From Clostridiales bacterium (lineage in GTDB: Bacteria > Bacillota > Clostridia > Saccharofermentanales > Saccharofermentanaceae), in NCBI GenBank assembly GCA_017478485.1, contig JAFVDI010000021.1, positions 1 to 64,000 on the forward strand: a DNA stretch of 64,000 nucleotides. The letters are read 5' to 3'. The position numbers and the translations under genes are program-made. Positions within the stretch are counted from its first letter, which is position 1, and each line of letters opens with the position of its first letter. Below are positions 17,839 through 24,186 of this stretch, one piece after another. The notes beneath the pieces were generated by a model. That model did no database searches. It was not told the DNA's origin and worked only from the letters and a program-made list of their open reading frames with translations.

Positions 17839-18666
17839 ATGAAGATCAAAAACATATACACTGTACGCATAACGTACACGTCCGGACTCAAGGAGTATCT
17901 TAAAGAGAAGGCAGGCAAACCTGTCTGGCTTTCTGTTTTGCAGAAAGATACTTCGTGGTCTGCTTATGCAGTCATGCCTGATCCTGATCAGACGGATCAT
18001 TTTGATCTGGATGTTATTTTCGATGATGATTTCAGAAAGACTGTTGATGTAAAACCCGGAGATATCTTTGAACTCGATCTCGGGAAGACGGCAGGAACAC
18101 ATAAGGTTGAAGTAACCGGAATACGGAAGGACGAACCGATCAACCATATTGAGAATAAAGAGATCTGGGATCTTTATGACAGTGACGGAAAACTGACCGG
18201 CGAGACGTTTGAAAGGCGTTTCGGGAATTTCAGGAACATCCCTGACGGACGTTATCATCTCGTTGTCGATCTGCTCGTCATTCACAGCGATGGAGCTTAT
18301 CTTCTGACCAAGAGGAGTGAAGAAAAGGACTGGTATCCAGGTTATTGGGAAGCAAGTGCCGGCGGAGCTGCGCTCAAAGGCGAAGAACCTTTGGATGCGG
18401 CTAACAGGGAGTTAACGGAGGAGACCGGTCTTATTCCTGACTCATTGGAACTGGTCGACGTATCTTTTAAAGACAGCACCCATGCCATGTATTATTCTTA
18501 CATTGCAAGAGTCAGCTGCGATAAAGACAGCGTCACGCTTCAGGAAGGCGAGACCACTGATTACAAGTGGGTGGATGCCGCGGGATTTATCTCTTATGTG
18601 GATTCTGATGATGCGATGAAGTCGCATAACCTGAGATATGAAAAATACATCAGCACGCTTAGATGA
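17839..18666 (+). CDS. Nudix hydrolase with an extra N-terminal domain
   Basis: 275 aa. The C-terminal half holds a Nudix box, in order GGAALKGEEPLDAANREL and TEETGLIP at about residues 174-200, with the REL-TEE-TG catalytic core. The first 110 residues form a separate small beta-rich domain I do not recognise. Related proteins are annotated as NUDIX hydrolases of the isopentenyl-diphosphate isomerase-like subgroup, but the substrate here cannot be told. The start is preceded by AGAAGG at about 17822. Confidence 0.85.
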   Translation: MKIKNIYTVRITYTSGLKEYLKEKAGKPVWLSVLQKDTSWSAYAVMPDPDQTDHFDLDVIFDDDFRKTVDVKPGDIFELDLGKTAGTHKVEVTGIRKDEPINHIENKEIWDLYDSDGKLTGETFERRFGNFRNIPDGRYHLVVDLLVIHSDGAYLLTKRSEEKDWYPGYWEASAGGAALKGEEPLDAANRELTEETGLIPDSLELVDVSFKDSTHAMYYSYIARVSCDKDSVTLQEGETTDYKWVDAAGFISYVDSDDAMKSHNLRYEKYISTLR

Positions 18667-18690
18667 ACTGACAGAAAGGAAATATGCATT

Positions 18691-19006
18691 ATGGGAAAGA
18701 TAAGCCTGAAACCGTATAACGATTATTGTCCGCAAACACTGTTTTTATATGGTACTTAACGATTCTCACGTTAACTTTGAACTTGAGGTAACAGACTTCA
18801 TTCAAAAACATGACGGCACCATAATGCTCTGCAAGATGAGAAATGTTCTTCAGGATGAATCACTTTCTTCTGATGAGACTTTTGAACAGAAACTGATGCG
18901 CATCAGACCTGTAAAGACAACCTGCAAGCATTATTTCAGCTACGAAGGCAAGGACCTGGGTGCCTGGGGAGAACCCGGAGAAATCCCAATTGACCGGTCC
19001 CTGTAA
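18691..19006 (+). pseudogene. flavoredoxin/flavin reductase-like gene with internal deletion
   Basis: From ATG 18691, after GAAAGGAAA, the first fragment reads MGKISLKPYNDYCPQTLFLY followed by GT and a stop. A second frame (18749-19006) gives VNFELEVTDFIQKHDGTIML, then CKMRNVLQDES, and later KTTCKHYFSYEGKDLGAWGE. These are the two ends of a flavin-reductase-like protein of about 200 aa. The middle, roughly 90-100 residues including the FMN-binding part, is missing and the frames do not match, so the gene is dead. Confidence 0.72.
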
Positions 19007-19156
19007 GAGGGGTTGATACAATTTTTTATAACATTTGGCTCTTAGTCAAATGCAATTTCACATGGATAGCGTTCGGGTTTTAGTTAAATCGTAAAAAAAT
19101 AAAAGTATTGAGGATTTAAGCAAGTTTGCATAATATTATATTGGAGGAGTTTAAAC

Positions 19157-20290
19157 ATGATTTGCTTTAATGTGCCACCTTGCATTGGCAGCGAGCTTGA
19201 TTATATCGCAGATGCTGTTTCTAATCATAGGATTAGTGGAGATGGCAAGTACACTAAGTTGTGCAGCCAATGGCTGGAAGATAGATTTGAAGAGAAAAAG
19301 GTGATGCTTACAACCAGTGGCTCAGCTGCTCTTGATATGGCTGCACTGATGTGCGGGATTAAAGAGGGTGATGAGGTCATCCTGCCCAGTTTCACCTTTT
19401 CGTCAACAGCTAATGCTTTTGTACTCGCCGGTGCAAAACTCGTATTTGTGGATGTTCGTCCTGACACTATGAACATAGACGAAAACCTTATAGAGAATGC
19501 GATTACGGACCGCACAAAAGTTATTGCCGTGGTCCATTATGCCGGTGTTGCCTGCGAAATGGACAGCATAATGGAAATAGCTAAGAAACATAATCTTTTA
19601 GTGGTTGAAGATGCTGCTCAGGGCGTGATGAGCACATATAATGGAAAAGCGCTTGGCTCAATTGGAGATTTCGGATGCTATTCGTTCCATGAAACTAAGA
19701 ACTACTCAATGGGAGAAGGCGGAGCTATCATTATCAATAATGAGGATTTTGTTGAAAGAGCGGAAATCCTACGTGAGAAAGGAACCAACCGCTCAAAGAT
19801 TTTCAGAGGGCAGGTTGATAAATACACCTGGGTGGATTTTGGAGACAGTTATTTGCCCAGTGAATTAAATGCAGCATATCTCTGGGCCCAGCTTGAGAAG
19901 GCCGATCTGATCAATAATGCACGCATCAAAGCGTGGAATACCTATATGGAAAAACTGACTCCTCTTGCAGAGGCAGGGAAGATTATGCTTCCGACTGTCC
20001 CTGAAAACTGTGTTCATAATGCGCACATGTTTTTCATAAAGACTAAGGACTTGAAAGAAAGGACCGAACTTATTGCTTTTCTTAAGGAAAACGGAATAAT
20101 GTCGGTGTTTCATTATGTTCCATTGCATTCAGCACCGGCAGGCCTGAAATTCGGCAGGTTTAACGGAGAGGACCGGTATACCACTTTGGAAAGTGAAAGA
20201 CTGACAAGATTGCCTATGTATTATGGTCTGACTACAAACGAGATCGAATACATTGTCGAAACGATCAAACGGTTTTATTCATCCAAATGA
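19157..20290 (+). CDS. wecE: dTDP-4-amino-4,6-dideoxygalactose transaminase (WecE/RffA family)
   Basis: 377-aa DegT/DnrJ/EryC1 PLP enzyme. It follows E. coli WecE almost block by block: FVDVRPDTMNIDE, VVHYAGVACEMD, VVEDAAQGVMSTY, the PLP lysine in SFHETKNY, and REKGTNRSKIFRGQVDKYTW. WecE makes dTDP-4-amino-4,6-dideoxy-D-galactose (dTDP-Fuc4N) from the 4-keto sugar and glutamate. GGAGG lies just upstream at about 19143. The leading 150 bp are AT-rich, and the next two genes overlap or abut it, forming a sugar-modification cassette. Confidence 0.9.
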   Translation: MICFNVPPCIGSELDYIADAVSNHRISGDGKYTKLCSQWLEDRFEEKKVMLTTSGSAALDMAALMCGIKEGDEVILPSFTFSSTANAFVLAGAKLVFVDVRPDTMNIDENLIENAITDRTKVIAVVHYAGVACEMDSIMEIAKKHNLLVVEDAAQGVMSTYNGKALGSIGDFGCYSFHETKNYSMGEGGAIIINNEDFVERAEILREKGTNRSKIFRGQVDKYTWVDFGDSYLPSELNAAYLWAQLEKADLINNARIKAWNTYMEKLTPLAEAGKIMLPTVPENCVHNAHMFFIKTKDLKERTELIAFLKENGIMSVFHYVPLHSAPAGLKFGRFNGEDRYTTLESERLTRLPMYYGLTTNEIEYIVETIKRFYSSK

Positions 20291-20298
20291 GGAAGTAT

Positions 20299-20817
20299 AT
20301 GGAGTATTTCGGCAAGAAAGTATACATCAGACAGATTCAGTATGATGATACAGATGACATCGTAAGATGGAGAAACACTAAGTTTGTCCGGGATAATTTT
20401 ATTTTTCGCGCTCCGTTTACAGCAGCTATCCATGAGAACTGGCTTCGAACTATGGTCGAAACAGGGAAAACAGATCAGTTCATCATTATTGAACTGGAAA
20501 GCGGCAATAAGATCGGTTCTGTTTATTTAAGAGATATAGACCGGGATAACAGAAAATGCGAATTCGGTATTTTTATAGGTGAAGAAAAGTACCTTGGAAA
20601 AGGATACGGAAAAGAAGCAACACAGTTAATCCTCGACCATGCATTTCAGCATTTGAAAATGCACAAAGTGTATCTCAGGGTCTTAAAGTACAATGAGCGG
20701 GCATATAACACCTATATAAATGCGGGTTTCCATGTGGAAGGAACTGCAAAGGATGATGTCTGGTTAGACGGGCATCCTATAGATGTTATATTTATGGCTA
20801 TCTTGGAGGGCGAATAA
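20299..20817 (+). CDS. GNAT-family N-acetyltransferase
   Basis: About 172 aa, Acetyltransf_3/RimJ-like GNAT fold. The acetyl-CoA loop is LGKGYGKEATQLILDHAF, followed by KVYLRVLKYNERAYNTYINA with the usual final GF. I prefer ATG 20299 (GAGGA at 20289-20293) over ATG 20287, which overlaps the wecE stop as ATGA but has no Shine-Dalgarno. From its position between a 4-amino-sugar transaminase and a polyprenyl-phosphate glycosyltransferase it probably N-acetylates the amino sugar, as WecD or PseH do. Confidence 0.82.
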   Translation: MEYFGKKVYIRQIQYDDTDDIVRWRNTKFVRDNFIFRAPFTAAIHENWLRTMVETGKTDQFIIIELESGNKIGSVYLRDIDRDNRKCEFGIFIGEEKYLGKGYGKEATQLILDHAFQHLKMHKVYLRVLKYNERAYNTYINAGFHVEGTAKDDVWLDGHPIDVIFMAILEGE

Positions 20818-21824
20818 TGTTGGTATCTTTTGTCATTCCTTGTTACAGATCACAAAAGACTCTTAGACTGGTAGTAGAAGAGATCAGTGAAACAATGAAT
20901 CATGATGATCGTTATGGTTATGAGATTATCCTTGTTAATGACTCTTCTCCGGATGAAACATTATCCACTATAAAAGAGTTATGTGTTGACAGACCAGAAA
21001 TTACGGGAATCGATCTTGCCAAGAATTTCGGTCAGCATGCAGCGCTGATGGCCGGAATGGGTTTCGCTAAAGGCGATATTATTGTCTGCTTAGATGATGA
21101 TGGACAGACACCCGCATCAGAGGTCCATAAGCTTTTGGACAGGATCAATGAGGGATACGATGTGGTGTATGCCAAGTACACTAAAAAAATGCATTCCGGA
21201 ATAAGGAATGTGGGGAGCAGACTTAACTCCTTAATGACTGAAAAGTTATTGAACAAACCTAAAGAATTATATATATCAAGTTATTTCGCCGCAAAAAGAT
21301 TTATTGTTGATGAAATCTTGAAATATAAGCATTCCTATCCGTATGTTATCGGTCTCGTTCTCCGTACAACAAATAAGATCTGTAATGTTGAGGTCAATCA
21401 TCGTCCGAGATTTGAAGGTGATTCAAGTTATACCTTCAGGAAACTTATTAACCTATGGGTCAACGGGTTTACTGCTTTCTCGGTAAAGCCTCTTCGTATT
21501 TCGACTTGTGCAGGCGGTTTTGTTGCTGTTGTAGGTTTTATATATGCTCTATATGTTGTCATTAATAAAATAATTAATCCGCTTGCTCCGATCGGCTGGA
21601 GTTCGACAATTGCAGTTATTCTGATTATCGGGGGAAGCATACTTTTTGTCCTGGGCATGATAGGTGAATACGTTGGACGAATATATATTTGTATGAATAA
21701 TTCACCGCAATATGTAATAAGACATGTATATAACTCTGATATCGGCCTGAACAACACAGACCTGGGAGACCGGGATCAGTCAGAAGATGAGGATTGCCGG
21801 TCCGAACTCAGAGGATCATTATAA
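20817..21824 (+). CDS. GT2 glycosyltransferase, polyprenyl-phosphate type (GtrB/ArnC-like)
   Basis: 335 aa. The GT2 domain begins SFVIPCYRSQKTL and contains VNDSSPDETL, LAKNFGQHAALMAGM and the metal-binding LDDDGQTP (DDD). Two C-terminal TM helices at about 228-250 and 260-285 (ending MIGEYVGRIY) define the DPM1/GtrB/ArnC group that loads a sugar onto undecaprenyl phosphate. The last 35 residues are acidic. The ribosome binding site is TTGGAGGG. It would put the acetylated amino sugar made by the two preceding genes onto the lipid carrier; no flippase or polymerase is nearby. Confidence 0.86.
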   Translation: MLVSFVIPCYRSQKTLRLVVEEISETMNHDDRYGYEIILVNDSSPDETLSTIKELCVDRPEITGIDLAKNFGQHAALMAGMGFAKGDIIVCLDDDGQTPASEVHKLLDRINEGYDVVYAKYTKKMHSGIRNVGSRLNSLMTEKLLNKPKELYISSYFAAKRFIVDEILKYKHSYPYVIGLVLRTTNKICNVEVNHRPRFEGDSSYTFRKLINLWVNGFTAFSVKPLRISTCAGGFVAVVGFIYALYVVINKIINPLAPIGWSSTIAVILIIGGSILFVLGMIGEYVGRIYICMNNSPQYVIRHVYNSDIGLNNTDLGDRDQSEDEDCRSELRGSL

Positions 21825-21828
21825 GCGG

Positions 21829-22281
21829 TCAGGCATTGCTGTTATGCCAATCCGTTTCGGGATGTCTTGAATAGTATTCCGCCTTTACCGCATAAATTTC
21901 GCAATCTGCTTCCTGCATGGCTTTGATAATGTCATCGCCGCCGACACGGTAGATATCGGTGTCCGGTGTCTTGAGACCATTCAATATAACTGCAACGTCT
22001 TTGAGGAGATTATCACCGGCCTCGTGACCTTTAAGATCGTTTGTAGCCTTAAGTCCGTTAACGTCGATAAAACAGATTCCAAAGGGCCTTGGTATCGGAT
22101 TGGAGCCGTTGAGGTCTTCGCTAATCCTGTTGTTCATCGCATTACGGTTGTATACGCCGGTCAGAAGGTCAATCGAACTCATTATCTTCATCTTGCGTAC
22201 GTTCATCTCGTTGGCGATCTCGGCAGAAAGAATGAAGTAGACTAAGCGGATGCGAAAAGACCTCGAAAAGATAAACTTTCT
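21829..22281 (-). pseudogene. GGDEF diguanylate cyclase remnant with internal deletion
   Basis: Reading on the minus strand, SAEIANEMNVRKMKIMSSID then LLTGVYNRNAMNNR starts a GGDEF domain, with FGICFIDVNGLKATND next. At YRVGGDD the sequence jumps straight to IIKAMQEADCEIYAVKAEYY, which is normally about 45 residues further on. The DEF half of the motif and most of the catalytic domain's second half are lost, and upstream a stop at about 22282 removes the sensor part. It is not expected to make c-di-GMP. Confidence 0.7.
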
Positions 22282-22303
22282 TTAATTTTTGTCCGGATTC
22301 GAA

Positions 22304-22309
22304 TATAAT
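22304..22309 (+). promoter_or_regulatory. -10 element of the lipoprotein gene
   Basis: A perfect TATAAT lies 39 bp upstream of the lipoprotein ATG. The best -35 at the right distance (TTTAAT, 22281-22286) is poor, so the promoter is only tentative. Confidence 0.35.
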
Positions 22310-22347
22310 CAGAGTGTTGAATTCTTTGATACTAAGGGGGCTGTATC

Positions 22348-22878
22348 ATGAAAAGACAATTGATCTCAGCAATAATGGCTGCAGGTATTTTAATGTCTTT
22401 TACGTCATGTAATCTTCTGAGCGGATCTAATCCGACAGAGACCACAGTTGAAGAGACGACCGAAGAATCTACGCAAGAGTCCACTTCTGAAGAGACCACA
22501 ACAGAAGAGACCACAACTTCTGAAACAACGTCCGCATCCGCTGAAGAAACGGTAACAGAGGCAACAGAGACAACAGAGACAACAGAGACTACGGCGGCAA
22601 CGACTAAACCTTCGAGTGCTTCTTCCAAAAAGACAGCTAAAAAGTCTTCTGTCCCGAGCATCCCGAAGGGTTATAAAAAAGTCAGCTCTGGCTGGGGCAA
22701 GAAGTATAAGGGCCATGTGGTCTACATAGTCAGAAACAAGAAAAGCAGCAGAGCCTATGAATTCAAGGGCTGGTGGAAGAACAAGTGGATCAAGCTCGAA
22801 TACGATGTTTTAGGCGATGATGACGGCGAGATCTGGTATAACGACAAGTACACCGACGACTATTATTCTAAAAAATGA
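22348..22878 (+). CDS. small lipoprotein with a Thr/Glu-rich linker
   Basis: 176 aa. Signal peptide with lipobox SFTSC, so the mature protein is lipid-anchored at Cys21. Residues 30-90 are a low-complexity linker of Thr, Glu and Ser (runs such as EETTTEETTTSETT) that would span the cell wall. The C-terminal 75 residues are basic and aromatic (GYKKVSSGWGKKYKGHVVYI; FKGWWKNKW), a compact globular tail I do not recognise. GGGGG lies about 10 bp upstream of the start. Confidence 0.75.
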   Translation: MKRQLISAIMAAGILMSFTSCNLLSGSNPTETTVEETTEESTQESTSEETTTEETTTSETTSASAEETVTEATETTETTETTAATTKPSSASSKKTAKKSSVPSIPKGYKKVSSGWGKKYKGHVVYIVRNKKSSRAYEFKGWWKNKWIKLEYDVLGDDDGEIWYNDKYTDDYYSKK

Positions 22879-22898
22879 TCTGAGCCAAAACAGACTTA

Positions 22899-23876
22899 TC
22901 AGGAGTAGGCTTCCAAAGCACGTGAATAGTAGTTCTTCAGCTTGCTCTTCAATGAGGACGGACTTACGACCACGGCGTCTTTTCCGAAACGCCTGAAATA
23001 GTCTTCCAGCTGCATCTCAGGCCAGTCAAAGTGGTAATCATCACCATCGATGTAAGTTACGTACGGTCTGTTCTTTACGATCATGATGTACATCTGTTTG
23101 CCGCGCTCTGTCATCTTTACGACAGCGTGAATGTCTTCAGACATTGAGTGCGGACTTCTTAAGCCTTTTCTTGCCAATTCATCTGCAATCCTCTGATCCC
23201 TGGTGAAAGAGTTAGAAGTGACGAATACATTGCTTAATCTTGAGATCCTGAAAGAACGGTTTTTCTTCTGTCTCCTGTCGTGGCAGAGGAGATAGCTGAA
23301 CTGCTCTTCCTTGGACGCAGCTATGAGATAAGGTTCAACAACTGCCTTGTGTTCATGGCCTCTTGATGTGAAAGAGAGAAGCCTGTTCTCAGAAATGGCT
23401 TTGTTTATTGATTCAAATGTATCCCTGAATATGATCTCTTCTCTCTTGCTCCTCGGTATCGACAGGTAAGACAGGAACATTTCCTTTATGTAACCTGAAA
23501 GGGAATTATCCTTTAGAAGGTTATTCTCGATGATCTTAATTATCTCGTAAGAAGCCCCGCTGACGGTAAGAGTAATGACCGCGCCCTTTCCGGAAACGGT
23601 ATCCTTGTTGTTTATATATGTCTTGATGATCCTGTCCGCAAGAACTGATGCGGCTTTGGGCTTCAGTTCTTTTACGGAAGTCAGTTCGCCCAACACGTTA
23701 TTGAGCAATTCCTCATTGTCGTTCCTGTACTGATCGAAATAGTTGACGATGAGCTCTTTGAGAAAACCGTTGAGGTTTACGGTCCCGTTTTCCCTGGTGA
23801 ACTCGAAAAGCTCAGCATCGGTAGCGAGCCTTGTTTTGGTGTCTTCAGACAGATATATTTTGTATTTCTCGGTCAT
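22899..23876 (-). CDS. WYL-domain protein with tandem ribbon-helix-helix-like N-terminus
   Basis: 325 aa. Residues 1-50 (KYKIYLSEDTKTRLATDAEL; LNGFLKELIVNYF) and about 98-140 (AVITLTVSGASYEIIKIIEN; SLSGYIKEMFLSYL) both look like ribbon-helix-helix strands with two helices. Then comes a WYL-like domain (PYLIAASKEEQFSYLLCHD, then RSFRISRLSNV) and a C-terminal WCX-like part. The usual winged helix of WYL repressors is missing. RHH-WYL proteins include the Cas13d partner WYL1, which binds RNA. It is divergent from the Ro-like/RtcB genes and probably regulates them, itself, or their RNA. The start is preceded by AGGAG on the minus strand. Confidence 0.75.
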   Translation of the reverse strand: MTEKYKIYLSEDTKTRLATDAELFEFTRENGTVNLNGFLKELIVNYFDQYRNDNEELLNNVLGELTSVKELKPKAASVLADRIIKTYINNKDTVSGKGAVITLTVSGASYEIIKIIENNLLKDNSLSGYIKEMFLSYLSIPRSKREEIIFRDTFESINKAISENRLLSFTSRGHEHKAVVEPYLIAASKEEQFSYLLCHDRRQKKNRSFRISRLSNVFVTSNSFTRDQRIADELARKGLRSPHSMSEDIHAVVKMTERGKQMYIMIVKNRPYVTYIDGDDYHFDWPEMQLEDYFRRFGKDAVVVSPSSLKSKLKNYYSRALEAYS

Positions 23877-23889
23877 AGATAACTCCTAT

Positions 23890-23989
23890 TTGGGGTTGTA
23901 AAAATCATAGAAAATGCTGAATATAACTTAATATTCAAATTATATTGGGGTTGTATCAATAAGTCAACTTGCATCTATAAAAACCCCAT
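23890..23989 (-). promoter_or_regulatory. WYL gene promoter with repeated operator
   Basis: Minus-strand sigma-A promoter: TTGACT (plus 23962-23967), 17-bp spacer, TATAAT (plus 23939-23944). The 11-mer TTGGGGTTGTA occurs at 23945-23955 inside the spacer and again at 23890-23900 just before the ribosome binding site, 55 bp apart (five turns). A third, inverted copy (AAAAACCCCAT, 23979-23989) sits at the -35 position of the promoter facing the other way. This fits a self-repressing regulator that also acts on the divergent RNA-repair transcript. Confidence 0.65.
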
Positions 23990-24003
23990 GTTCCGGGTTA
24001 ACA

Positions 24004-24009
24004 TACAAT
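24004..24009 (+). promoter_or_regulatory. -10 element of the RNA-repair transcript
   Basis: TACAAT at 24004-24009 would place the transcript start at about 24014-24016, right where the closing stem of the tRNA-like RNA begins. No -35 consensus is present; that position is occupied by the inverted operator copy at 23979-23989, which would suit an activated promoter. Confidence 0.45.
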
Positions 24010-24011
24010 TG

Positions 24012-24173
24012 CAACGAGCGAAAGACACTCACAGCGATCAGATACAGACAGGCGGTAATCGCAGGTTCGAATCCTGCATTTATGATGTGTCTTGTTAGCG
24101 TGTTGACTAAAGGTGCACACAGCAATTAAGGATCATGAACTGTTAATTCATCGAAAAGCGCACCTTGTTTTTT
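24012..24173 (+). ncRNA. Y-RNA-like, tRNA-mimicking noncoding RNA
   Basis: A tRNA T-arm is perfect: GCAGG (24061-24065), loop TTCGAAT, CCTGC (24073-24077). A 7-bp acceptor-like helix AAGACAC (24022-24028) / GTGTCTT (24087-24093) encloses it together with a D-loop-like stretch CAGGCGGTA. An outer helix CAAC (24012-24015) / GTTG (24102-24105) contains AGCGAAAG, close to the CGAA-type core of bacterial Y-RNA stems. There is no anticodon arm. A second hairpin AAGGTGC (24110-24116) / GCACCTT (24160-24166) with inner AATTAA/TTAATT and a six-T run follows. Its place before a Ro-like gene matches YrlA-type Y RNAs. The exact ends are inferred. Confidence 0.68.
24110..24173 (+). terminator. terminator or attenuator hairpin between the ncRNA and the Ro-like gene
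   Basis: Stem AAGGTGC / GCACCTT with an inner AATTAA / TTAATT helix, followed by TTTTTT at 24168-24173. It lies directly before the AAGGAG ribosome binding site of the next gene, so it could release the small RNA with partial read-through into the mRNA. The loop side also carries a CGAA motif (CATCGAAAAG), so it may instead be part of a second Y-like RNA. Confidence 0.45.
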
Positions 24174-24186
24174 AAGGAGAAAAGAA

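Noticed and set aside
22332..22661. Open frame opposite the lipoprotein gene rich in Val and Ser
   Set aside because: It mirrors the low-complexity Thr/Glu codons of the true gene and has no independent support.
23940..24016. Sigma-54 promoter for the rtcB operon, as in Salmonella
   Set aside because: No GG-N10-GC element with correct spacing is present, and no RtcR-type activator lies nearby. A sigma-A-like -10 (TACAAT) fits better.
24022..24093. A complete tRNA gene
   Set aside because: The T-arm and an acceptor-like helix are good, but there is no anticodon arm, the T-arm does not abut the acceptor helix (9 nt intervene), and there is no normal 3' end. It mimics a tRNA and is not one.
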